The notes below the pieces were generated by a model. It saw only the letters and a list, made by a program, of their open reading frames with translations, ran no database searches and was not told the origin of the DNA. The position numbers and the translations under genes are program-made. A stretch of DNA of 64,000 nucleotides from Hydractinia symbiolongicarpus (Eukaryota; Cnidaria; Hydrozoa; Anthoathecata; Hydractiniidae), in the NCBI RefSeq assembly GCF_029227915.1, contig NC_079880.1:12365501-12429500 (forward strand), read 5' to 3'. Position 1 is the stretch's first letter. The number at the start of each line of letters is the position of its first letter. Positions 23,190 to 33,000 of this stretch are shown here, one piece after another.

Positions 23190-23950
23190 CTAGTCGTTAG
23201 CCCATAATTCAGGCAGTTTACCTATTTATTAGGTTTCTATTTCATTTCACACATTCTCACGCTTTTAAAGAATATTTAGTTTCGAACATATTGAAAACAA
23301 TTTTAGTAAAAAAATATGCACATCAGCCGTCAGCTAGAATTTAGACGTTCTAATAAAAAAATCACGATAGAAATTCCGGATTACCATTTAGTTAACATAA
23401 AAGTAACCTTTATTTTATTCTAATTGTTAATTTCCAGCCGGGTTAAATCACCTGTAATTGAGCGCTTGAGTTCAGGAAACCGTGCCGCACATTCAGGCGA
23501 AGCGCTGTAGTAAAAGGAATAAAATATGTGCTGAACACCGTGGAGGGCCCACAGGAATAAAGCAGAAACAAAAACACAGCGCACAACCTTACCCTGTCAT
23601 AGCAAAAACAGTCGCCTGACATTTACTTTTGCAGATTAAGTTTCCATCAAAGTTCCAAAATTAATCCTGAGACCAGGATGAGCGCTTAGCACAGGTAAAC
23701 AATGTCGAACACCCGTGATCAATCGCAGCTTCGGTCGGAAACAACCTGTCATTACACGGTCTACAATCTAGGTCAAAAATATTGAGACAAAGGCGGTTTT
23801 TTTCTCGTTATTCAAATATGAACAAAAGTGCCAGTCAAGGCCGTCAGGTTGCATATTCGCTACTTTCGGACAAACGTAGGCCAGGCAGAGAGCGTTGCTA
23901 GTCGCGTTCTATAGAACGCCCGCACACCGAAATAATTTACGTGGGGGTTT
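23190..23950 (-). mobile_element. Non-autonomous Helitron-type element, 3' end at 23190
   Basis: The minus strand ends GGGCTAACGACTAG followed by T, the same terminus as at 30135. The body shares GAGCGCTTAGCACAGGTAAA and CCCTGTCATAGCAAAAACA with the repeats at 30.3-31.4 kb. The 5' limit is uncertain. Confidence 0.5.
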
Positions 23951-24372
23951 TAAGAACTTGGACTTAACCAAATAAAATTCTAAGTCCACCCTGAACATTG
24001 ACAAATGAACTTTTACAAGTTTAAAATGCGTCAAAGTATAGAAATAGTCTCCGCAATGTCTTTGCGGTTGCGAACTTCGAAATTACCCGTCATGTCTCAA
24101 CATATTTTGACCAAGATTGTAGCTAAAGCAATCACTCAGCAATTTTATTTTGATAAATATTTTTTGCAAAATTTTGCAAAATTCATTGTCAGTTTAAATT
24201 TTTACTTAAAAATATGGCTCACTATACACAGGTATACTGTGTGACACATCCGTATATGCGTTATACCTTTTTTTTCAAAAAGCTACTCTATCACCTCTCG
24301 GTAATAGAGTAGCGAAAACATCCTGAAAATATCTTCAATGTGAAAGTTTATGCAAGTTGTTCTTTATTTCAG
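23951..24372. other. Upstream region of the second PAN/fibrinogen-like gene
   Basis: Ends in the acceptor TTCTTTATTTCAG (AG at 24371-24372), thirteen bases before the start, as in the first gene. A hairpin-like CTACTCTATCACC/GGTAATAGAGTAG lies at 24281-24313. Confidence 0.45.
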
Positions 24373-24385
24373 ATACGTCAGCAAA

Positions 24386-25255
24386 ATGTTTGGAGTAATC
24401 TTCTCATATGTTCTTGCGACAAATTGTGGAATAAATGCATATTGTTATCGTGACGATGATGATATTATGGTGGAATTAATTGGTAATCAGTTGAGAAGAG
24501 ACGCAACTGCAGTTGATACTGTTGAAGTTCAAAATGAAGATCAGTGTATGGATCATTGTCTTTATAAAGGTTACTGTAGTTCTTTCAATGCCATCCAGAA
24601 AGATCATCAGGTCAAATGCGAACTGTTTAACATTACCAGTAATGACAAAAAATTATTAAGAAAACATGTAAATTCAAGTTACTATGAAGTTCACTTAACG
24701 TGTCAAAACAGTTCAAATGTTGCGAATAAAAGTGGCTGTGGAAGCAATTGTTCGATAAAACGAGATTGTGTTGATTGGCTTCAAGCAGGATACAGCCACA
24801 GTGGTGTGTATGAAATCGATATCAATGGAAAATTGACAAAAGTTTATTGCGACATGAAAACAAAAGGTGGAGGTTGGATTAAATTTTTTAACAGATCAAA
24901 AGGCTCTGTATATTTTAATAAATCCTTGGCTGAATACATAGCTGGATTCGGAGATGTTACCAGAGAGTTTTGGCTTGGTCTTGAGAATTTGCACCAATTG
25001 ACTTCCACTGGTAACTATATCACATCTTTTCAAAAAGAATCGTTCTCTACACCTTTTGAAGCAAAAGGTCTTACAATCTCAGCGCAGTATGAACTAAAAA
25101 TTGATCACTGCATATCTGGATGCAGTATTTTAGCAATTTATGAAAACAAGCCATTTGGTGTTGGTATTTGCAATACAATTGGGTGGTTGAGTAATCCTTG
25201 TATTACTGGTGTTAATTTCAATGAAATGCACAGCATGATGTTTAAAAAAGTTTAA
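24386..25255 (+). CDS. Secreted PAN/apple plus fibrinogen-like protein B, 289 aa
   Basis: Close paralogue of the protein at 9113. Residues 1-17 are a short hydrophobic signal. Residues about 20-106 are the PAN/apple-like domain, nearly identical to paralogue A (DDIMVELIGNQLRRDATAVD, QCMDHCLYKGYCSSFNAI). Residues about 121-289 are a shortened fibrinogen-related domain: DCVDWLQAGY, VYCDMKTKGGGWIKFFNRS, EFWLGLENL, with C-terminal HCISGCSIL, GICNTIGWL and HSMMF. The open frame begins at 24350, but an acceptor (AG at 24371-24372) and alignment with paralogue A place the start at 24386. Likely extracellular recognition or matrix protein; ligand unknown. AATAAA occurs at 25324 and 25563. Confidence 0.87.
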   Translation: MFGVIFSYVLATNCGINAYCYRDDDDIMVELIGNQLRRDATAVDTVEVQNEDQCMDHCLYKGYCSSFNAIQKDHQVKCELFNITSNDKKLLRKHVNSSYYEVHLTCQNSSNVANKSGCGSNCSIKRDCVDWLQAGYSHSGVYEIDINGKLTKVYCDMKTKGGGWIKFFNRSKGSVYFNKSLAEYIAGFGDVTREFWLGLENLHQLTSTGNYITSFQKESFSTPFEAKGLTISAQYELKIDHCISGCSILAIYENKPFGVGICNTIGWLSNPCITGVNFNEMHSMMFKKV

Positions 25256-25939
25256 ACAAAATGACTAATACTTCAGAGATTTTGGTATCCACAAATCACG
25301 GATACACATTTAGTGAACAAAACAATAAAAAGTGTTGCCTTGTATATAAAAATATAATTCCATGAGAGTGTACTTTACGATTACAATCATATGGAAAATG
25401 CCACAATTTCCTTTTCATTTTGCATTCCTTAGAGTTAATATTGAAGACACAATCGCCAAAATTGTATATTTGCACATTTATTAAGCAGTGTTTCTTGTAA
25501 TTAGCTTTTTTGTTCTTTTTGATCAACAAATATTAATTTTTTTTCTTTCTAATTTTCGTTTCAATAAAGCTTGACTCCATAGCTACTTTTGATGTGCATT
25601 GAACGTAACAAAGCAATTTTACCTCACCTTGTTTCTGATGTTTTTTTATACAATGTTGACCCTTCTAATTGGCTTGATATCTTTTAAAGCATAAACTTCC
25701 AATAAGCAATAATATCATGAATTTGTTTTTGTTTCTGTTGAATACAATAAGTAGGGGGCGGTGGCATTTTATTGCAAAAAAAACTTGTTTAATAAGATAT
25801 TCATTAAATGTAAGTTTGAATACTCACAGAAATGTTGCACGAATTATTTGAGTATTTTTTTGTTCTGCCCCATCATTTAAATCATAGAATAATATTAAAA
25901 TAGTATTAACACACAGTGACTTATGTTCAAAATTTGTTT
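25256..25939. other. 3' flank of gene B
   Basis: Two AATAAA signals, otherwise AT-rich with no exon recognised. Confidence 0.45.
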
Positions 25940-26112
25940 TAAAGTTATGCTACATGGCTATGATATCCACTGAGTTTTTATATTTATTTAATAGACAGTC
26001 ACTTGACAATTTTTTAGGGCCTATACCTCCCAAAGCCTTAGACATTGGTTAACACTCGAAAGTACTGGTTACATTTCTATGAAATCCTTATTATAGGGAA
26101 ATATAGTAACTT
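25940..26112. mobile_element. piggyBac-like MITE fragment, copy 4 (inverted)
   Basis: Matches the reverse complement of 11520-11690: TATGCTACATGGCTATGATA, CACTGAGTTTTTATATTTAT, ATTGGTTAACACTCGAAA and ATTTCTATGAAATCCTTATT. The terminus is missing. Confidence 0.6.
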
Positions 26113-27987
26113 TGCGTCGTCGTTGTGTCTATCAGATTGTTAGGACATTGTTATCGATATTTGGCTTTCGTGTCTCTAACTATTGTTAAAACCATTTTTC
26201 TCCCGATCTTAATATCAAAGTATATATATACAGCTGTTGATTATTGTTACTATTGTTACTACACTGAAAATATTAACAACTTCAGGTAGTTAATTTTTAC
26301 GAAAACATTATTCAGTTAAACGCAGTTAGGAAGAATTTTGAAATTGTGAAGACGTAAAAAAAAACTGCTGATAAAAGTAAAAATCTACCATTTTCTTCTA
26401 TTCTTCTGATATACCATAACAGTTTGATTCCCTTTAAAAAAGAGGTAACCAATCTTTTAAGGATTTGACCCCACTAATCCTCGCAATTTTATCCCCAGGG
26501 CCTGCTGGCCCCTGAGAAAAAGGCAATATGCCCTGGAAATGCGGAATCAATTCAAGGCTTGTTATTACAAATTGTTTGGGATGTCTAAATTTTTTTTTTT
26601 TTTTTTGATCGTGTCCTTTTTGTGGAATTTTAGGATGATAAGAAAACGAACACTATTACTAAACGGACTATGTTTATTTCAAAGAATAAATAGTATTAGT
26701 TGTTTATTTGTTTTTAAGAAAACAAAGAAACATCACGTTCATCTTCCATTAAATTATTTGCTAAATTATGTGCTAAATTGGCATCGCTTCGTAATCTGGC
26801 GTAGAACAGTCTGCAACAACCTGTAATGAAGCAACAGTATTTTCTACGTGCTGGAGTAAGGAGAACACAAAAAACTGCTTAAAGGATCCACAAAATTAAC
26901 CATTAGAATGCCTTACGACAAATAACAATACTGAAAAAGTAAATTCACGAACGTTCGCGTATATTCATACACACGAGTGTTAGAAAAAATTTCTAAATTT
27001 CATGAATTGTCAATTAGCTGTTTTTTGACAGCAAATTCATCTTAGAATACCGTGGCAAGTAGTGCTTATGACAAATTTAGGTTTTTATTGCGCATTCAGC
27101 CACTTTCTCCAACCAACCGCAAATATAAGTGCATAGCAACGTCCATAGCAACCATTTTCGCAATTTTTAGACAGCTTTCTTGCCTCTTCGTCGATGATTA
27201 ATTCCTTGCAATAGCTAAATGATACTTTACGGCCTCCTAAGGCAATATATGACAGTTCTGAATATTAAATGTCGTGTTCCACAAGCATTTAGAAAGCTGT
27301 CTTAATGATGCACCCTCCGAAGTGAACACGTCAGACTTTACTCGTCATCAATTAGAATTAAGACTCAAGGTCTTAGGTAATTGGTGCTTTTCAGGTCGAA
27401 GTAGTGTTGGCGTACACCTTTTGTCGATCCTCAAGTCAAGAATGTCCATAAAATAATCTTAAAACAAGTTTTTTGCCGTTTAAGTTCGGAATCCACGCAA
27501 AACAAGAATTCTCAAGATCGAAGCACCCACGCTTTACAATTTCTTCTGTGGATGCAGGCATTAGTACCACCTAATGTTTAAATGAAACCGATTTTCATAT
27601 CGAAGTTTTTTCTTTCAATTATTTTTTCGAGATATTGCCTGTTTCTCCCTGTTTTAGCTTTTCTGTCGTCCAAAAAATACCGCATCAGTTCTCTGGAAGA
27701 CGAGTCAGAAAATGCGCTTCACTCAATCCATACACGTGACCCTTGAGGAACAAAAGGGGCCAAAAAGGCGCTTGAAATAACGCATGTTATTCAGTTATTT
27801 GGTTAGGCGTCGAGCAGCAAAATGTCATATTTTGCCTATACTTCTCCTAGCAACGGGTAACCATGGCAACCAATCAATGAAATTTTTGACTTAATTTTGT
27901 CGTACCGTCAAATACCATCATATCCTGATCAAGTATGTTCAGAAAAGACAATCCTCTGCGATATAGTTTTTTTTAGGGAAACCACCT
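26113..27987. other. Intergenic DNA, no supported gene
   Basis: Holds a poly-T run (about 26587-26606) and an RFX/X-box-like inverted repeat GGTAACCATGGCAACC at 27856-27871. Short frames here show no family motif or codon support. Confidence 0.4.
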
Positions 27988-28212
27988 TAACCCTATTCGG
28001 TTCGGGGAGTGGGGGCGATTATGCCACCCTGACGGTTTCTTTTTAATAATTCCTTAACGCTATGCTGCATGGCTATGGTACTTACTGAGTTACAATATTT
28101 ATCTATTAGACACCTACATGCAAAATGTTTAGGTCCCATGCCTTTTAGAGGCTTTCATATTGGCTATTACTCGAAACTACCCCTAAAAATCTTTATTAAA
28201 CCCTTAAAATGG
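27988..28212. mobile_element. piggyBac-like MITE, copy 3 (inverted, 3' part lost)
   Basis: Starts CTTAACCCTATTCGGTTCGG and continues with the reverse complement of 11550-11735. The outer border repeats the TTAA-CCCTATTCGG end of copy 1, supporting it as the true terminus. Confidence 0.75.
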
Positions 28213-28224
28213 GGAAAATATAAC

Positions 28225-28600
28225 TAGAAATTAAAAAAAGGCTGCGAAGCATTACGCAAGTTGCAAGCAAAATTAAAACTAGCTAATAGTTGACCCTTAG
28301 TGCTTTTTGTTTCCCTTTGTTATAATACGGCGAGGTGCTATCATCTTTCTGCAGGTGATATCTGGGAATACACCAAAACTGAATATCATAGACGTAGAAA
28401 ACCCTGGGGTCGAGGTTGTAAAATAAACCCACAGCGGATCAACAACAACTCGTTGCGCAAAAGTAGTGATTTTTTGGCAAAAATGCAATATATATATATG
28501 CGGAATATTTCTTTTCAGAAGGTACGAAAAATTTAGATCGCGCGAAACTAACCAAAAATGATTACTGAGAAATTTCGTAAAACCTCTTTCCACAGAATTA
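28225..28600. repeat. Dispersed repeat family R, copy 2
   Basis: Aligns with 13130-13440 and includes GGCTGCGAAGCATTACGCAA and GAAAACCCTGGGGTCGAGG. The family class is unknown. Confidence 0.7.
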
Positions 28601-28817
28601 TAAAATTAAATATTGAAAATAATTATTGTGAGGTTCGAGTGTTGAGGGATTAAACTTGCGAAAGTAGGTAAACAAAGTAGAATTTCCAGGTAAAGGCACC
28701 GTTTGATAAAATAGTTCAAATTTAGAACATATATCAGTGAGAAGACGCTAATAGCAACAGTACAAACGTTTTTAACCACAAATGAGCAAATACCTTAAAG
28801 AATAAAGTGGTATATTT

Positions 28818-29142
28818 AAGAGGGTGATGATAAGCCGCAAACGCACGCATATACAAGGGCGAGTTTGGGCGATTTTGCGAATAAAATTGGCGGTTGTCCT
28901 CCAAAATTGCACGGAGCATTCCCGAAATGCAATTTCTTGTAACATACCATCACGCGGACGACAGTTGGAAAAAGGCGCTTGAAGAGAAAGGAGTTAATAA
29001 AGTGTATATATAAGTTATTTATAAAGTAATCGTTATCAAACACCATCAAAAACAGTTCTTTTAAGAACTTCGCTACCACATAATAAGTTTATTTTAATTT
29101 TTATAGTTTGTTGAACCATTGGTGGCTTATCGGCACCCTTGT
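28818..29142. mobile_element. hAT-like MITE, copy 2, with 8-bp target duplication
   Basis: Ends AAGAGGGTGATGATAAGC and GGCTTATCGGCACCCTTGT. Flanked by GTATATTT at 28810-28817 and 29143-29150. The interior matches copy 1 (ATACAAGGGCGAGTT, ACCATCAAAAACAGTTCTTT). Confidence 0.85.
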
Positions 29143-29150
29143 GTATATTT

Positions 29151-30134
29151 TCCCCTGTTAGTTTTGGATTGGTGACTTAAATTTATTTCGACGATACAAC
29201 AAAAAAAGAAACAACTTCAGTTTTAGGAAATATTTAAAAATTGTATAATAAAATTTGAAAAGAAACAGTTTTGTTAATACTTTATGGATTGAATTTTCTT
29301 CTTCTGACTGTAGCTAGAGGTAGCTAGCTAGCTAGCTAGCTAGCTAATGATTCCATTGAAGGATAACAGCAAAAAATAATTTCCATGGTGGCCATACGCA
29401 CCAAAAAGTAATTTAGTTAGCTAGCTATATCAAACCAAGGAAAAAACGTAAAAATAACTTTCAAATCATTCATACCTTCGCAACTCACTTTTCTTCTGCT
29501 GTATGAAAAGGATACCACAAACATGCCAAATCAAGCTGATAATTTGGTACTTTAAAATCTTCTTTTTAATGAAGTCATAAATACAACACGTTTTTGCGCA
29601 TTGTAAACGTTCAAATTAATGTAGTGTGCCTTCAAGGAAAAGGTACAAGCTTTCCAACTCGAAATATTAAGAGAAATAGCATGGCAGCTAAGCCAATTAT
29701 TATCACCATATCAGCTAAAAAAATCATTTAAAATTGTTTTTTTCTTAAACTAGGCTGTTGTTGCAAAATTAATTATGCCTACAAAAGTAACCCTGCTGTC
29801 TCGTTAAACAAATTATAACTGCATAAAACTTTAGTTTTGTGTCAAAGATAATGATGAGGGACTCATTTGGAAAATTTTAATATATACCAATAAATTCGTA
29901 AAATTTATGGTTTTACGCAGCCCCGTCTCCAGTTTTTTTTGGCTTTTTTATATGAGATTTTTTGTCGCTAATACTGCATGCAGGCATATAGAAAGTCTGT
30001 GAAGAAAAAAAACATTTTTGAATCAATCAATGAATGTTAAATAATCATGTTTATGCAGAAGGGTTTCTTTTGTTGTAGCATTGGGGTATAAAAAAATTGT
30101 ATAACATTGTATTGTGTAATCTTTTATTATATAA
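29151..30134. other. Intergenic DNA with a (TAGC)n palindromic microsatellite
   Basis: A (TAGC)6-type run at 29321-29346. Similar runs occur near 31615-31640, 35109-35125 and 35200-35215. No gene is seen. Confidence 0.5.
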
Positions 30135-30268
30135 CTAGTCGTTAGCCCGTGGAAAAATCCACGGGTTCGCTCGTCCTTTTTATACCGCATTGCGTGCGTC
30201 TCGCTACAGCTAAGCTACCGTTCTGCGTGACAGACAGACGGACTGACGTATACGGATTATAATATAGA
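30135..30268 (-). mobile_element. 134-bp Helitron-type terminal unit (5' TC, 3' hairpin plus CTAG)
   Basis: On the minus strand it starts A|TCTATATTATAATCCG at 30268. It ends with a CCCGTGGA-TTTT-TCCACGGG hairpin, then CTAACGACTAG at 30135 and T. A TC start after A, and a hairpin about 10 nt before CTRR and T, are Helitron signatures. It may be a tiny element on its own or the end of the larger one that follows. Confidence 0.65.
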
Positions 30269-32069
30269 TTAGCTGGGAAACCCGGCGTCGAAACGCTGGG
30301 GTAAGCCACAAATTGAGGTGTGACCCGGCGTTGAACATTCTGTGAAGCGCTTAATAAGAGCTGTAGACTGTTTCATACGATCAGGTGAAGCGCTTTAGTA
30401 GAGGTATGCAGTATGTTATAAATCAATTGCAACGCATACACCGTTGCAGTGTCGCGACTGTAACATATTCTTCACAAATTAACTTTCCCGCAACAATAGC
30501 TGAAATAAAAACAGAGTTCTACAAACTATTTTTACTCCGTCATTACAAAAAAATCGGTCAATATTATTTTATTTCGCAGAATAAGTTTCAGCGTTTATAA
30601 GTTTATTTGTGCGACCAGGTTGAACACCTAGTACAGGCAAACAGCTTTGAACACACCAGTTGAACAATTAATAGTAGTCGTAAACAGTTTCACACGGTCA
30701 GGTGCAGCGCTTTAGTACTGGTATAAAGTATGGTATACAGTATGTCGTAAATCAAGTGAAGCGCATGCACATTATACTATAACATATTTTTTAAAAAATA
30801 ACTTTCCCGCAACGATAGCTAAAATAAAAATAGTGTTTACAAACCATTGTACCCTGTCATAGCAAAAACAATTGGTCAATATTATTTTATTTTGTGGAAT
30901 AATTTTTTTTACAAAAATTAAAAATCGAAAATTAACCGGGACACCGGGCGGAGCGCTTAGTACAGTTAAACAGTGTTGTACAGACATGTAAGGATAATAC
31001 CCTTTTAATAAAAACTTTCTCGCAGACTCTGTTTAATAAAAACACAAAAAAACAGTCCATTGCCACAGGGCTGAGCGGTTAGTCCAGGTAAAGTGTTGCA
31101 CATCCGTACAGGGGTGTTTACTGAAAAAGTTTAAAAAAAATTATTACAGTGGACACATTGCACATGCACATAGGTGTAACAGCCTTTCCCAAAAAGACAG
31201 TCTGTTGTTAACACTGGGTTAATTGCTTAGTACAGGTAAACAAATTTTAACAGGCGTATAGGCATATTACCCTTTTCCAAAATTCTTCATTGCAACTTCG
31301 GTTTAAATAAAAACACAGGGAACAGCCTGTCGTTACACTTCCACCAAAAACAATCGCTCAGCCATTTCTTTCGAAGAAAAAGTTTGCAGAAAAAGTGTTC
31401 AGGAAAATAATAAAGATGTAGCTACCTAACTGCATTTAGCATAAAGATTATTGCTTAAAATTATTGTTGTAGCCAAACTGCATTTTTATACTTTCACTGT
31501 TTAGCCAAAGATATAGCTAAGGTAGTAGTTAAATAGCAGGAGCCTCAACACCAAAATAAATGTTGGCTAGGATAAAAACCTCTTATACTATACGGAATAG
31601 TAATAAGTAAGGCTCTAGCTGGCTAGCTAGCTGGCCTTAAAACTGTTCGTTCCTAGCCAAAAACCCTAAAAATGGTGCGTTTAAGATTTGTACATGGCTA
31701 AAAAACGTGACAATATATTTATCTTAGCATGTAAAAACTTATAGAAAACAAATGTTACAAAAATGGAAGTATCAGAAAGAAAAAATAAAGCAAACAGTTC
31801 TTTCTCCAGCAATAAGTTGACTCAATCTGCTTGCCAAATGTCGGACCAATAACGTAAAAATCGTTGCTAAGAAATATAAAGAGCTTTAGTTTCTGATGGG
31901 TCATTTATTTGAAACTCCGCTCCTGATTGGACCAGCGGGAACCCGTCCCTGTGCAAGCGGGGGCCCGACGGGTTTTCGTCCCTGCGCTAGCGGGCTAGTA
32001 TTTCGTGCGTGGTTATCACAAGTCGCTTCTGACGCACGAACAGACAGACTACGGCTATTATTATAGAGA
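30269..32069 (-). mobile_element. Larger non-autonomous Helitron-type element with internal repeats
   Basis: The minus-strand start A|TCTCTATAATAATAGCCG at 32069 resembles the start at 30268. Inside, two tandem units of about 317 bp begin at 30363 and 30680 (GGTGAAGCGCTTTAGTAG, AACTTTCCCGCAAC). Shorter degenerate copies of GCTTAGTACAGGTAAACA lie at 30618, 30952, 31075 and 31210. If joined to 30135-30268 the element is about 1.9 kb. No Rep/helicase frame. Confidence 0.5.
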
Positions 32070-32934
32070 TGAAAGATAATTCTTGTATAATAAAAGTCTA
32101 AAATAAAAGTCTAAAAAAGTTTATTTTGTTTCTTATGCCTTACACTATAACAGAAGTATTTGGTAGTGATTTTTCTCCTTTCCATTTCCAACTTAAGCCC
32201 TAATAAAAAATTACATCTCATGTTCCATAATTTTCCTCATCTTAAAAGACCTGTTTCTCGAAATATTTATCTAAAAATAATTTTTAATGACAGCGTGGCA
32301 ATGAACGACTAATGTGTATGTTTTCTATATGCTATTCCAATTTTCTGCTCATCCAGTATAGTTCATCACCCGGTGCTCTCTTTTTCTTTTAGCGACGAAG
32401 GACCTAAATTATAATTACATTCAATTATTTAGGTACTAAAGATGTAAGAATTACAAATAACGCGCTAGATATAATATTTCTATGAAAGTCATTATCTTTC
32501 ATATGATACTATAATAATCAGTCCGATATGACAAAATTCTTTTGTCAAATAGGTTTAGCTCAAATAGATGCATTTTTGCTCTGTTGGCGCTTCGATATCA
32601 CGCGATATAAATTACTAAAGTCGGCGGGGTTTTTAGATTACTCGGAAATCGAGAGATAGCGTTGTGATACCCACTCCCCCGCCATAAATAAGGTCAATGA
32701 TAAGCTATGATGATTTAGAATTTTTACGGAAAACTGTACAACACTATCTAGACTACTCTACAAGTCTTTTTAGACGACTCTACTATATATAAGTGATGAA
32801 GAAGTTGAACAATAAGTAAATTTATTTTTCATTATTTCATTATTTTTATTTGTAGTTATTTAACGTGCAAAAAACATTTAGGCCGTTTAAAACCGTTAGC
32901 AGTTTTCACTAAAAAAAATTGTTGCATTGTGCTT
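32070..32934. other. Intergenic DNA, nothing recognised
   Basis: AT-rich, no gene or clear repeat found. Confidence 0.4.
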
Positions 32935-33000
32935 CAAATAGTAGCGGGGTGGGGACTCGAACCTGAAAACAAGTTGAATGCGCTACCGCTACATCATCTT
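32935..33000 (-). repeat. tRNA-like SINE head fragment
   Basis: The minus strand has an A-box-like GATGTAGCGGTAGCGC and B-box GGTTCGAGTCC, and shares TCAACTTGT at the anticodon position with the SINE at 366-604. The stems do not fold properly. Confidence 0.5.

Noticed and set aside
24350-24385. Upstream start for the second PAN/fibrinogen-like gene
   Set aside because: A strong acceptor (TTCTTTATTTCAG) lies between this Met and 24386, and the paralogue begins at the position equivalent to 24386.
13130-28600. Single segmental duplication linking the 12.5-15 kb and 28-29.1 kb regions
   Set aside because: The hAT-like MITEs have different target duplications and the piggyBac-like copies are in opposite orientation, so the similar order reflects separate insertions.
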